The notes under the pieces were generated by a model, which made no database searches, was not told the DNA's origin, and was given only the letters and a program-made list of their open reading frames with translations. DNA of 64,000 nucleotides, taken from the NCBI RefSeq assembly GCF_007859675.1, contig NZ_CP042305.1, positions 1,612,001 to 1,676,000 on the forward strand, read 5' to 3'. Source of the stretch: Humibacter ginsenosidimutans. GTDB taxonomy: Bacteria; Actinomycetota; Actinomycetes; Actinomycetales; Microbacteriaceae. The first letter of the stretch is position 1. The number at the start of each line of letters is the position of its first letter. The position numbers and the translations under genes were made by a program. Positions 1-8,241 of this stretch are shown here, piece by piece.

Positions 1-906
1 GCCGCCGCCGTGCGCGGGCTCTCCGTGGGAGACCACGTGGCCGTGGAGATGCTGCTGCCGTGCCGCTCGTGCGCACGCTGCCGCGAGGGCAGGTACAACC
101 TGTGCGAACGCGACGACATGGCCGCCGGCCTGCCGTTCGGCAGGCAGTACGGGGTGAACATCCCGCGCACCGTCTCCCCCGGCCTGTGGGGCGGCTACGC
201 GGAGTACCTGCACGCCCCCGCTGACGCGATCGTGCACCGCCTGCCCGCCGATCTGCCATGGGAGCGCGCCGTGCTCGTCGAGCCGCTCGCCGTGGCGAGC
301 AGGGCCGTGGCGCGCGGTCGTGTGCGACCCGGCGAGAACGTCGCCGTGATCGGCCCGGGGCCGGTCGGGCTGCTGATCGCCGCCGCCGCCCGGGCGGCGG
401 GGGCCGGCCGCGTCGTGATGATCGGAACCCGGGCGCAGCGCCTCGGGCTTGCTGGCCGGTTCGGCGCCGACGCCGTCGTGAACTCCCGCGAGACCGACGA
501 TCTCGCCGGTGCCGTGCGCGAGGCGTTCGGCGACACGCTGCCCGACGTCGTGATCGAGATCGCCGGCGTCGCAGCAGCGCAGCAGGATGCCGTGCGCCTG
601 GTGCGCCGTGGAGGTCGCGTCGTGCTCGCCGGCGCCTGCGGCGCCGCCGTTCCTGTCACCTTTCACGCCGACGAAGACCTGCTCACGAGGGAGCCTGACA
701 TCGTGCCGAGCTTCCTCTCGGCGGGCGGCTTCGAGCCGGCGATCGCCCTGCTGAGCCGCGGCGAGTTCCCGTTCGAGACGCTCGTCACCCACCGCTTCGG
801 CCTCGATGAGGTCGCCGACGCGTTCGCCCTCATCCGCGACCGCTCCGACGGCGTGATCAAGGCCGTGCTCGATCCCCGCACCACGCAGAAGGAGACCCGT
901 CGATGA
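1..906 (+). CDS. zinc-dependent medium-chain alcohol/polyol dehydrogenase, 5' truncated
   Basis: The reading frame is open from the first base, so the N-terminus lies outside the window. What is visible is a medium-chain dehydrogenase: the structural zinc lobe with four cysteines (CRSCARCREGRYNLC), then a Rossmann domain with the nucleotide-binding turn GPGPVGLL, and a C-terminal substrate/dimer region. The family oxidises secondary alcohols or polyols with NAD(P)+ in the cytosol. The catalytic-zinc residues of the first lobe are in the missing part. The stop codon overlaps the start of the next gene (ATGA at 903-906), so the two are translationally coupled. The substrate is unknown; L-threonine, sorbitol or another polyol are all possible. 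Confidence 0.85.
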   Translation, partial: AAAVRGLSVGDHVAVEMLLPCRSCARCREGRYNLCERDDMAAGLPFGRQYGVNIPRTVSPGLWGGYAEYLHAPADAIVHRLPADLPWERAVLVEPLAVASRAVARGRVRPGENVAVIGPGPVGLLIAAAARAAGAGRVVMIGTRAQRLGLAGRFGADAVVNSRETDDLAGAVREAFGDTLPDVVIEIAGVAAAQQDAVRLVRRGGRVVLAGACGAAVPVTFHADEDLLTREPDIVPSFLSAGGFEPAIALLSRGEFPFETLVTHRFGLDEVADAFALIRDRSDGVIKAVLDPRTTQKETRR

Positions 907-1727
907 CCGATCAGACCACGCATCTCGATCCAGCAGCAGCCGATCCGGCCCAGGACGAGTGGCGGACCTACGACGACTTCGCAGCGGGAATCGACACGTA
1001 CCGCCTGCCGAACACGTCGCTGGCCGGCACGACCGTGACGGTGACGCTCGACGACGGCACGAGCATCCGGCTCGCCTTCGACGCCGAGAAGGCCACCTGG
1101 TCGGCGACCGGATCGCTGACGGCGGCCGAGGGCACGACCGACCCCTACGACGCCGTCGCGGTGCGCGACGACGTGGTCTTCGTGCACCTTCCGCTCACCA
1201 GCCGAGACAACGAGGCCGTGACGCTCGTGTACTCCACGACGACGCACCGCGCCACCGTGGTGCACTCGCACATCGGCTCCGAACAGGTCGACGGCGTGCC
1301 GCGCGTCTCGCAGACGTTCTGGGCCGGCGTGACCGACGGCGGAGCGGCGACCGGCGAGGTGCCGGGGCCCAGCCGCGACCTCATCGGCAAGCGCAACGTC
1401 TACCGCTACAGCCCGCACCATCTCTACGAGCACGTGTACCTGTCGAGCCAGCGCTACGCGTGGCAGTGCCTCGAGGGCGTGCAGCGCGGACACGGCGACA
1501 CCGACCTCTCGACGGTGTGGAAGTTCGCCGACGGGCTCTACCTGTTCTGCTTCCGCGAGTTCCGCATCGCCGTCGCCAGCGTGTGGCTGCACGATCTCGG
1601 CTACCAGCTGATGACCACGGGCGTCTTCCTCGGCCTCGACGGCGACGGCAGCCCGGAGCACTCGCGCGCAGGCGGACACATCTACCCGCTCGGCTCGGTG
1701 TCGTACCCCGACGCCCAGCCGGTCTGA
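903..1727 (+). CDS. MoaF-like protein (first of two paralogues)
   Basis: A 274-residue soluble protein with the two-part layout of the MoaF family: an N-terminal beta-barrel-like half (around residues 35-120, e.g. TTVTVTLDDGTSIRLAF) and a C-terminal half (around 155-270) with conserved stretches such as RYSPHHLYEHVYLSS and WQCLEG. The family name comes from the Klebsiella monoamine regulon and is often mistaken for molybdenum-cofactor synthesis; its biochemical role is not established. It is coupled to the upstream dehydrogenase by an ATGA overlap. A second member lies at 12965-13801 and shares the EHVYL and WQCL segments, which suggests both belong to one catabolic regulon. Confidence 0.75.
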   Translation: MTDQTTHLDPAAADPAQDEWRTYDDFAAGIDTYRLPNTSLAGTTVTVTLDDGTSIRLAFDAEKATWSATGSLTAAEGTTDPYDAVAVRDDVVFVHLPLTSRDNEAVTLVYSTTTHRATVVHSHIGSEQVDGVPRVSQTFWAGVTDGGAATGEVPGPSRDLIGKRNVYRYSPHHLYEHVYLSSQRYAWQCLEGVQRGHGDTDLSTVWKFADGLYLFCFREFRIAVASVWLHDLGYQLMTTGVFLGLDGDGSPEHSRAGGHIYPLGSVSYPDAQPV

Positions 1728-1787
1728 GTCGCCGACCGGCGGCCACTGGCGACGAACACCCACGACATCCACGACCAGGAGATCTTC

Positions 1788-2180
1788 ATGACGGCATACG
1801 ACGTGGTCAAGGCCCACTACGACGCGAACGACCGGGGCGACCTCGCAGGGATGCTCGCCCCGCTCGCCGACGACGTGCGCTGGACCGAGATGGCCGGCTT
1901 CCCGTGCGCGGGAACGTACATCGGCCCCGACGCCGTGCGCGAGAACGTGTTCGAACGGCTCGGCCGCGAATGGGACGGCTACACCGCCTCGATCACCGAG
2001 CTGCTCGACGCGGGCGACACCGTGATCGGGCTCGGCACCTACAGCGGCACGTACAAGGCGACGGGCGAGTCGATGAACGTGCGGGTCGCTCACGTCTGGC
2101 GGGTGGCGGGCGACAAGGTCGTGGCCTTCGAGCAGTTCACCGACACCCTGCTGGTCGCCCGCGCGACCAGCGAATTCTGA
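1788..2180 (+). CDS. NTF2-like / SnoaL-like small protein
   Basis: A 130-residue single-domain protein. It starts with a helix-rich segment (YDVVKAHYDANDRGDLAGM), followed by the ADDVRWTE strand and the curved sheet ending in HVWRVAGDKVVAFEQFTDT. This is the pattern of the NTF2/SnoaL cone fold, which includes ketosteroid-isomerase-type enzymes, small hydrolases and ligand binders. A purine-rich CAGGAGATCTTC precedes the ATG. It follows the MoaF-like gene by 60 bp on the same strand, so it is probably in the same transcript. The reaction cannot be deduced from sequence alone. Confidence 0.75.
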   Translation: MTAYDVVKAHYDANDRGDLAGMLAPLADDVRWTEMAGFPCAGTYIGPDAVRENVFERLGREWDGYTASITELLDAGDTVIGLGTYSGTYKATGESMNVRVAHVWRVAGDKVVAFEQFTDTLLVARATSEF

Positions 2181-2207
2181 TCGTCCGGCCCCGCGCCGGC
2201 ACTGCAT

Positions 2208-2280
2208 CACAGCTCCACCCACCAGATCCATTCACCAGATCCACCGCACAGCTCCATTCCGAGAGATCCACCCAGATCCA
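2208..2280 (+). repeat. short direct-repeat cluster upstream of the transporter operon
   Basis: The 177-bp gap before the binding-protein gene contains CCAGATCCA three times (2222-2230, 2235-2243, 2272-2280), a related GAGATCCA (2263-2270) and CACAGCTCCA twice (2208-2217, 2247-2256). The run is poor in G on this strand and unlike the surrounding coding DNA. It may be a regulator-binding array or a simple-sequence expansion. Confidence 0.5.
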
Positions 2281-2357
2281 CCTCATGTGAAACGCACCGG
2301 CACACGGACGTGACCGGCAGTCAGCCGGCGCGAGCCGGCATCGAGAAGAGGCACACC

Positions 2358-3566
2358 ATGAACAAACGACTCGTCAGCGTCGTGGCCGTTGCCGCAGCAG
2401 GCATCCTGCTGCTCAGCGGCTGCAGCCAGGGCTCGAGCGGGGGCGGCAGCGGCGACAAGTCGCCGATCGTCGTCGGCTCCGTCAACACCGACAGCGGTGC
2501 GGCGACGTTCCCCGAGGCGTCGCAGGCGGCCAAGGCGGTGTTCGACCAGTTCAACGCGCAGGGCGGACTCGACGGCCAGAAGATCAAGTACATCGCCCAG
2601 GACGACAAGGGCGACCCGGCCACCGCCACCGCAGACGCCCGTCAGATCGTCGGTCAGGACAACGCCGTCGCCATGGTCGGCAGCGCGAGCCTCATCGAGT
2701 GCGAGCTGAACGCGAAGTACTACGAGCAGCAGGGCATCCTCTCCATTCCCGGCATCGGGGTGGACCGTGGATGCTTCGACAGCCCGAACATCTCCCCGGC
2801 CAACGTGGGCCCGTTCAACGACGCCACACTCACGCTGCTGTACGGAACGAACGTGCTGCACGTCGACCACGTCTGCGCACTGCTGGAGATCGCGGGCAAC
2901 ACGAAGCCCGCCTACCAGGCCGCCATCGAGAAGTGGGAGAAGGTCACCGGCCAGAAGCTGTTCTACGCCGACTACACCGTTCCCTACGGCGCCAACGACT
3001 ACACGCCGTACCTGGTGAAGGCGAAGCAGGCGGGCTGCAAGGCGATCATGAACAACCCGGTGGAGCCCGACTCGATCGCCATGCTGAAGAACGCGCAGGC
3101 GATGGGCTGGAACGACGTGACGTGGCTGCTGCTCACCAGCGTCTACAGCACCAACTACGCGAACTCCGTCTCCGACGCGGGCAAGGGCGTGTACGTGCCC
3201 GCCGAGTTCTACCCCTTCACCGAGGTGAACTCGCAGACCAAGGCGTGGCGCGACCTGATGGACAAGAACAACATCAAGCTCACCGCGTTCAGCCAGGGCG
3301 GCTACCTCGCCGCGACCCACTTCATCCAGGTGCTCAAGCAGATGAAGAAGGACGGCAAGGAGATCACGCGTCAGAACGTGACCGACGCCCTGCACAACCT
3401 GAAGCCCATCAAGGATCCGATGATCGGCACGCCGTACACGTTCGGCACGGCGAAGGTGCACGACAACAACATCTGCGGATGGCCCATCCAGCTGATGACG
3501 GGCACGAACAAGTGGGCCGTCGCCGACAAGGGCGGCGACAACTGGCTCTGCATCCCGAAGTCCTGA
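2358..3566 (+). CDS. ABC transporter substrate-binding lipoprotein, branched-chain amino acid type
   Basis: A 402-residue exported lipoprotein. The N-terminus MNKRLVSVVAVAAAGILLLSGC is a lipoprotein signal with the lipobox LSGC, which fixes the start at the ATG at 2358 rather than an earlier codon. The mature part is a type-I periplasmic-binding fold of the LivJ/urea-binding group: first strand PIVVGSVNTDSG, then FDQFNAQGGLDGQKI and the DDKGDPATATADARQIV segment typical of this family. It would be anchored outside the membrane and deliver ligand to the permeases encoded next. Family members bind amino acids, amides, urea or aromatic compounds; the ligand here is unknown. Tandem hairpins separate it from the permease genes, a common way to give more binding protein than membrane components. 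Confidence 0.9.
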   Translation: MNKRLVSVVAVAAAGILLLSGCSQGSSGGGSGDKSPIVVGSVNTDSGAATFPEASQAAKAVFDQFNAQGGLDGQKIKYIAQDDKGDPATATADARQIVGQDNAVAMVGSASLIECELNAKYYEQQGILSIPGIGVDRGCFDSPNISPANVGPFNDATLTLLYGTNVLHVDHVCALLEIAGNTKPAYQAAIEKWEKVTGQKLFYADYTVPYGANDYTPYLVKAKQAGCKAIMNNPVEPDSIAMLKNAQAMGWNDVTWLLLTSVYSTNYANSVSDAGKGVYVPAEFYPFTEVNSQTKAWRDLMDKNNIKLTAFSQGGYLAATHFIQVLKQMKKDGKEITRQNVTDALHNLKPIKDPMIGTPYTFGTAKVHDNNICGWPIQLMTGTNKWAVADKGGDNWLCIPKS

Positions 3567-3573
3567 CGAGACG

Positions 3574-3597
3574 GGGGCCCGGCGCACGCCGGGCCCC
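3574..3597 (+). terminator. GC-rich hairpin after the binding-protein gene
   Basis: A perfect 11-bp inverted repeat, GGGGCCCGGCG / CGCCGGGCCCC, with a 2-nt spacer lies 7 bp past the stop codon. There is no U-tract, so it is more likely a partial terminator or mRNA 3'-end stabiliser than a strong intrinsic terminator. Confidence 0.65.
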
Positions 3598-3603
3598 TCC
3601 CCT

Positions 3604-3623
3604 CTCGGGCTCGCCGGCCCGAG
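3604..3623 (+). terminator. second hairpin in the same gap
   Basis: An inverted repeat, CTCGGGC / GCCCGAG, with a 6-nt loop follows directly after the first hairpin and precedes the permease gene. Together they could reduce read-through into the permease genes. Confidence 0.45.
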
Positions 3624-3686
3624 GCATCCATCTGTCATGACCCGAAGAGAGATCCCCATGGAGACCCGACGACAAGGAGCCGCACG

Positions 3687-4547
3687 ATGCTGCAGGGCGC
3701 AATAGCCGGCCTCGCCTCTGGCGGCCTGTACGCGGTGCTGGCCGTGTGCCTCACGCTGATGGCTCGCCTGGTGCGCGTCGTCAACTTCGCCCAGGCGGCG
3801 ACCGGCATGTTCGGCGCGTTCTGCGCCGTCTGGCTGGTGAGCACGCTGGGGTGGAGCATCCCGCTCGCCTCGATCGTCGGCATCCTCGTCGGCGGCGCGC
3901 TGAGCGCCCTGCTCGGCTGGATCATCGCCACCTGGCTCTCCGAGGCCAGCACCAGCACGCGCTCGGCGGTCACCGTCGGACCGCTGCTGCTGCTCATCTC
4001 GCTGTCGTTCATCATGTTCGGCAACAAGCCGCAGCCGTTCGAGCCGATCATCCAGGGCCCGGCGTTCCAGGTCGTGGGGGTGGCCGTGAGCTGGCTGACG
4101 GTGACCACCGTGGTGATGGCCGTCGTGATCGCCGTGGCCGCCGCCCTCGTGCTGGACAGAACGAGCGTTGGCACCAAGCTGCGCGCGCTGTCGGAGCGTC
4201 CGATCACCGCCGAGCTCATCGGCATCCCCTCCCGCCCGCTCAGCGTGGCGGTCTGGGCGGTGACCGGCGTGATCAGCGCGCTCGTCATCATCATCGTCGC
4301 GCCCTCGCAGGCGAACGACGCCACGAGCCTGTCGATGCTGATCGTGCCCGCCGCTGCGGCCGCGCTGGTCGGCGGCTTCCGCCGGCTCGACCTGTCGGTC
4401 GTCGGCGGCCTGCTGCTCGGTGCGCTCACCGGGCTCGTCGCGCAGATCGACGCGCTCTCCGCGGTGCGCAACTTCGTGCCGTTCCTCGTCATCGTCGGAT
4501 TCCTGCTGTGGATGCAGCGCAAGGAGGTGTGGGATGCTGCGCGCTGA
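3687..4547 (+). CDS. livH: branched-chain amino acid ABC transporter permease, LivH type
   Basis: A 286-residue integral membrane protein. It opens with LQGAIAGLASGGLYAVLAV, the signature start of LivH permeases, and continues with about eight hydrophobic segments. The conserved cytoplasmic loop that contacts the ATPase is seen near residues 155-175 (TSVGTKLRALSERPITAELIGI). AAGGAG 7 nt upstream supports the ATG at 3687. The 3' end overlaps the next gene by 14 bp. It forms one half of the translocation channel, paired with the LivM-like domain of the next protein. Confidence 0.9.
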   Translation: MLQGAIAGLASGGLYAVLAVCLTLMARLVRVVNFAQAATGMFGAFCAVWLVSTLGWSIPLASIVGILVGGALSALLGWIIATWLSEASTSTRSAVTVGPLLLLISLSFIMFGNKPQPFEPIIQGPAFQVVGVAVSWLTVTTVVMAVVIAVAAALVLDRTSVGTKLRALSERPITAELIGIPSRPLSVAVWAVTGVISALVIIIVAPSQANDATSLSMLIVPAAAAALVGGFRRLDLSVVGGLLLGALTGLVAQIDALSAVRNFVPFLVIVGFLLWMQRKEVWDAAR

Positions 4548-6270
4548 CCGCCGCACGATCCTGCGGTATGTGCTGCCGTTCGCCGTGGCGATCGTCGGCA
4601 TCCTCGTGGGCTACGTGCTCAGCATCACGCTGAGCGGCTACTTCGTCTATCTCGGGATCAGCGTCGTGGTCGCCACGATCGCCATCCTGGGACTCGGGAT
4701 CGTGACAGGCAGCGCCGGCATGATCTCGCTCTGCCAGCTCACGTTCGCCGCCGTCGGCGCCTGGGTGGTCTCGGGCCTCAACGTGATGGATGCGCCAGGC
4801 GGCTTCGTCGTCTGGCTCGTGCTCGGCGGCATCGCGGCCGGCATCGTCGGCATCATCATCGGGCTGCCCGCCCTGCGGCTGCGCGGCGTCAACCTCGCCG
4901 TCGTCACGCTCGGGTTCGCCGCGGCGGCCGACGTCACGCTCGTGCAGATCCAGTTCCCCGGCGCAGCGGACGGCAACTCCGTGCTGCGGCCGAACGCGTT
5001 CAGCACCGACCCGCAGTTCTTCTTCTTCAGCGTGATCGTGCTGGCCGTGTGCGCCGTCGCGATCTACTTCCTGCAGAACGGGCGCTGGGGCGCCGGATGG
5101 AAGTCGGTCGCCTTCTCGGAGCGCGGCACGGCATCCGCCGGCGCGAGCGTGAGCGTCTCCAAGCTCACCGCGTTCGCCGTGAGCGCCACCCTGGGCGGCA
5201 TCAGCGGCGGGCTCATCGCGGGGCAGGTGGGGCTCGCGTTCGCGTCGAGCTTCCAGCCGCTGCAGTCGCTCGCGCTCTACGTGCTCTCGATCATGACCGG
5301 CGCGCACCTGATCGACATGGCCATCCTCGGCGGCATCCTGTGGATCGCTGTGCCCGAGATCCTCAAGCGTTTCGGCATCCAGCAGGACTGGGGCTTCGTC
5401 ATCTTCGGCGCCCTCGGCGTGCAGGCGCTGGCCAGCGGCTCGACGCTCGGCGGTGCGATCCGCAACGCCTGGTGGAAGCGCCAGGCACGGGTGCAGGCGG
5501 CCGGCCGCGCCGACACGCTCGACGAGCCGGCTCCGCAGGCACCGGCATCCGTGGAGCCGGGCGCGCCGCTGCTCGTCGTGCAGAACCTCGGCGTGGCGTT
5601 CGGCAGCGTGAAGGCGCTCGACGGCGTCGACATCGTGGTGCGCGAGAACTCCATCACCGGACTCATCGGCCCCAACGGCGCCGGCAAGTCGACGTTCGTG
5701 GATGCCATCAGCGGCTTCCTCCCCCAGCACACCGGCACCGTGACGCTGGCCGGTCGGCCGCTGAACGGCCTGAACCCCACCAAGCGCGCCCGCATCGGCC
5801 TGCGCCGCACGTTCCAGCAGGACCGTGTGCCGCCGAGCCTCACCATCGAGGCCTACGTGCGGTTCGTCGCCAGGCGCAAGCTGACCGCGACGCAGATCGA
5901 CGACGCGCTGGAGTTCTTCGGCTGCCCGCCTGCACGCACCAGGCTGCTCAACGTCGACGTCGGCACCCGTCGACTCGTCGAGGTGGCAGCCAACGTGCTG
6001 GCGGCGCCGCGCATCGTGCTGCTCGACGAGCCGGCCGCCGGCCTCTCGCTCGACGAGCACATCGCCCTCGGCGAGCGGCTGAGGCAAGTGCCCGCCAGGT
6101 TCGGCATCGCCGTCGTGCTGATCGAGCACGACCTCGAGCTGGTGCGCACGGTGTGCCAGGAGATCACGGTGCTCGACTTCGGCCAGGTGATCGCGAGCGG
6201 CCCCCAGGCCGACGTGCTCGCCGACCCTGCCGTGATGAAGGCCTACATGGGCGAAACGGAGATGCTATGA
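4534..6270 (+). CDS. LivM-LivG fusion: branched-chain ABC permease plus ATP-binding domain
   Basis: A single 578-residue polypeptide joins two transporter subunits. Residues 1 to about 310 are a LivM-type permease (GMISLCQLTFAAVGAW, LPALRLRGVNLAVVTLGFA). After a linker rich in Ala and Pro, residues from about 345 onward are a LivG ATPase with Walker A GPNGAGKST, the ABC signature region LNVDVGTRRLVEVA and Walker B IVLLDEPAAGLS. The ATPase signature is degenerate (no clear LSGGQ), although Walker B and the switch histidine region (LIEHDLELV) are present. The start at 4534 is set by the strong AAGGAGGT at 4521-4528; a longer upstream frame is only the shadow of livH. It overlaps the next gene by ATGA. 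Confidence 0.88.
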   Translation: MLRADRRTILRYVLPFAVAIVGILVGYVLSITLSGYFVYLGISVVVATIAILGLGIVTGSAGMISLCQLTFAAVGAWVVSGLNVMDAPGGFVVWLVLGGIAAGIVGIIIGLPALRLRGVNLAVVTLGFAAAADVTLVQIQFPGAADGNSVLRPNAFSTDPQFFFFSVIVLAVCAVAIYFLQNGRWGAGWKSVAFSERGTASAGASVSVSKLTAFAVSATLGGISGGLIAGQVGLAFASSFQPLQSLALYVLSIMTGAHLIDMAILGGILWIAVPEILKRFGIQQDWGFVIFGALGVQALASGSTLGGAIRNAWWKRQARVQAAGRADTLDEPAPQAPASVEPGAPLLVVQNLGVAFGSVKALDGVDIVVRENSITGLIGPNGAGKSTFVDAISGFLPQHTGTVTLAGRPLNGLNPTKRARIGLRRTFQQDRVPPSLTIEAYVRFVARRKLTATQIDDALEFFGCPPARTRLLNVDVGTRRLVEVAANVLAAPRIVLLDEPAAGLSLDEHIALGERLRQVPARFGIAVVLIEHDLELVRTVCQEITVLDFGQVIASGPQADVLADPAVMKAYMGETEML

Positions 6271-7025
6271 GCACCGACGACGACAGGATCAGCGTGCAGG
6301 GCGCCGGCACCGGGGCGGGCACGACCGGCTCCCTCGTGCTCGACGACGTCACGGTCAGCCGCGGGGCGGGGCCCGTCATCTCGCACGTGAGCCTCACGCT
6401 GCGACCGGGCGAGGTGACGGCCCTCGTCGGCCCGAACGGGGCGGGGAAGACGAGCCTCATCGAGTCGGTGTCGGCGATGACCGCGCACTCGGGCGGCAGC
6501 ATCCTGCTCGACGGCCAGTCGATCGACAAGCTCTCCAGGGTGGCGCGCGCCAAGCGCGGCATCGTGCACATCGAGCAGGGCAGGGCCGTCTTTCCGTCGC
6601 TCACCGTGCGCGAGAACCTCGCGCTCACCGCGAAGTCGGAGCAGGAGGCCCGTGCAGCGCTCGACCACTTTCCCGAGCTCGAGAAGCGCTGGGACTCCCC
6701 CACCGGGCTGCTCTCCGGCGGCGAACAGCAGATGGTGGTGCTCGCCAGGGCGTTCGCGGCGCGCCCGCGGTTCCTGCTGATCGATGAGATGTCACTCGGC
6801 CTCGCGCCCGTGGTGTTCACGAGACTGCTGCCGATCGTGTCGACCATCGCGGCATCAGGAGTGGGCGTGCTGCTCGTCGAGCAGTTCACGGGACTCGCTC
6901 TCGGACTGGCCGGGGAGGCGCTCGTCGTCTCCGGCGGCCGCGTCACCTACCAGGGCGATGCGGTGCGGCTGCGCGAGCAACCCGAGATTCTGCACGAGGC
7001 CTATCTGGGGCAGCGGGCGGCCTGA
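6267..7025 (+). CDS. livF: branched-chain amino acid ABC transporter ATP-binding protein, LivF type
   Basis: A 252-residue cytosolic ATPase with Walker A GPNGAGKTS, signature LLSGGEQQMVVLARAF and Walker B FLLIDEMSLGLAP, the last being the usual LivF form. It would pair with the LivG domain of the preceding fusion protein to power import. The ATG overlaps the upstream stop codon (ATGA at 6267-6270), so expression is coupled. The protein is of normal length for the family, apart from a Gly/Thr-rich stretch before the first strand. Confidence 0.92.
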   Translation: MSTDDDRISVQGAGTGAGTTGSLVLDDVTVSRGAGPVISHVSLTLRPGEVTALVGPNGAGKTSLIESVSAMTAHSGGSILLDGQSIDKLSRVARAKRGIVHIEQGRAVFPSLTVRENLALTAKSEQEARAALDHFPELEKRWDSPTGLLSGGEQQMVVLARAFAARPRFLLIDEMSLGLAPVVFTRLLPIVSTIAASGVGVLLVEQFTGLALGLAGEALVVSGGRVTYQGDAVRLREQPEILHEAYLGQRAA

Positions 7026-7048
7026 GGGCTCCGCGTGAAGGGCGCCGG

Positions 7049-7279
7049 GTGGCGGGGGCGATGGTGCCGCTCCTGCCTCCGGACACCGAGGCGCCGGGCG
7101 GGCTCGAACTCGGCGGGGTGCCCATCGCGACCATCGTCAGCTCGCTCACCGGGTTGCCCGCGTTGTTCGTGACCACGACAGCCGTGCTCACCAAGGCCGC
7201 GGTCGGCCGCCAACGGGTGGCAGAGCTGCAGGATGCCCTGCGCACGCTTCTCGGAGAGCACGGCCCGGCCGCCGGCTGA
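7049..7279 (+). CDS. possible small protein, unrecognised
   Basis: A 76-codon frame beginning with GTG 23 bp after livF. The product would have a proline/glycine-rich start, one hydrophobic segment (IATIVSSLTGLPALFVTTTAVL) and a charged C-terminus (RQRVAELQDALRTLLGEHG). That arrangement could be a single-pass or peripheral small protein. No family was recognised, and no convincing ribosome binding site was seen apart from a G-rich stretch. It could simply be spare open frame between convergent genes. Confidence 0.3.
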   Translation: MAGAMVPLLPPDTEAPGGLELGGVPIATIVSSLTGLPALFVTTTAVLTKAAVGRQRVAELQDALRTLLGEHGPAAG

Positions 7280-7307
7280 GCACAGCGCCGCGATCTGCCC
7301 CGCTGCG

Positions 7308-8177
7308 TCAATACGCGGCGCGCAGCCTCTCGAGCAGCACCCGGGTCGCCTCACCCGGCGAGGTGCGCGTGACGACACTGAAGTCCCAGTCGATGCGCTC
7401 CGTCAGGGGAACGCGCACGACATCGTCGTTCGGCGGAATGAGCAGTTCGGGAAGGAGCGCGATGCCCAGCCCGGCGGCGACGAAGACCGGAATGGCGGCG
7501 GTCTCGGTCACCTCCGTGGTGACGTTGCGCACGACGCCGCGGCGGGCGAGCGCAGCCTCGAGCACATCCCGGTTGCCGAAGCCGATCGGCGCATCCACGA
7601 ATCGCTCCTTCGCGAGATCGGCCAGCCGGATGCTCGGGCGACCGACGAGCTCGTGGTCGGCGGGAAGAAGCACGTCGTAGCGCGTCGTCGAGAGCCGGTG
7701 CACCGCGAGCCCGGCAGCGGCCGACGCGGGAAGCCCGAACAAGGTGAGGTCGAGACGGCCCCGTCGCACATCGTTCGCCAGCTCCCCCGAACCGGCGGAG
7801 GCGGAGCGGAGCTGGAGATCGACGAGCGGGTGATCGCGGTGGAACTCGCCGATGACGCGCGGGAGCGCGAGATAGCTCACGCTGGAGAAGACGCCGATGC
7901 GCAGTTCGCCTCGCAGCTCCCCGCCCGGATCGGCCGCGATGCGGGCTCGGGCCTCGGCTTCGGCGAGCGCGCGAAGTGCGGGCAACACCGATTCACCGGC
8001 AGAGGTGAGGCGGACGCCCCGCTGATCGCGCTCGAAGAGCGTCACGCCGAGATCGGTTTCCAGCGCTTTCACCCCGGCGGAAACCGTCGATTGCACCGCG
8101 TAGACGCGGTGTGCGGCGCGGGTGAAGCTCAGCTCGTCGGCCACCGCTATCGCGTACTCCACCTGCCTGGTGTCCAT
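7308..8177 (-). CDS. LysR-family transcriptional regulator
   Basis: A 289-residue regulator with the classic LysR layout. The N-terminal winged helix-turn-helix is clear (residues 1-60, MDTRQVEYAIAVADELSFTR, then STVSAGVKALETDLGVTLFE). It is followed by the two-lobed effector-binding domain beginning near residue 88 (GELRIGVFSSVSYLALP). The start at 8177 is chosen because LysR proteins begin two or three residues before this motif; the open frame extends further upstream into the promoter of the next gene. It is divergent from the MFS exporter gene and probably controls it, with a dyad in the shared promoter (8207-8223). Confidence 0.9.
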   Translation of the reverse strand: MDTRQVEYAIAVADELSFTRAAHRVYAVQSTVSAGVKALETDLGVTLFERDQRGVRLTSAGESVLPALRALAEAEARARIAADPGGELRGELRIGVFSSVSYLALPRVIGEFHRDHPLVDLQLRSASAGSGELANDVRRGRLDLTLFGLPASAAAGLAVHRLSTTRYDVLLPADHELVGRPSIRLADLAKERFVDAPIGFGNRDVLEAALARRGVVRNVTTEVTETAAIPVFVAAGLGIALLPELLIPPNDDVVRVPLTERIDWDFSVVTRTSPGEATRVLLERLRAAY

Positions 8178-8206
8178 GGCGGGAGCATACGGCATCATCG
8201 GTGTCA

Positions 8207-8223
8207 TCGATGGAATTGATCGA
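8207..8223. promoter_or_regulatory. candidate LysR operator between divergent genes
   Basis: An inverted repeat TCGAT-N7-ATCGA lies between the LysR gene and the MFS gene. It overlaps a possible TACGTT -10 box (8225-8230) for the exporter, the position expected for LysR-type control. Confidence 0.4.
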
Positions 8224-8241
8224 ATACGTTCGTTGGACACG

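Noticed and set aside
903..1727. Molybdenum-cofactor synthesis role for the MoaF-like proteins
   Set aside because: No other cofactor-synthesis gene is near, and the family name derives from the monoamine regulon, so this reading was dropped.
663..2231. 522-codon minus-strand frame over the dehydrogenase and MoaF genes
   Set aside because: Low-complexity Arg/Val/His composition and no ribosome site; both plus-strand genes have clear family features.
2283..4601. 772-codon minus-strand frame opposite the binding-protein and permease genes
   Set aside because: Shadow of the third codon positions; the plus strand has a lipobox signal and permease motifs.
4489..6129. Long open frame on the minus strand across the permease-ATPase gene
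   Set aside because: It is a GC-rich shadow: the product is dominated by Arg, Glu, Asp and His without domains, and the plus-strand frame has complete transporter motifs and overlaps.
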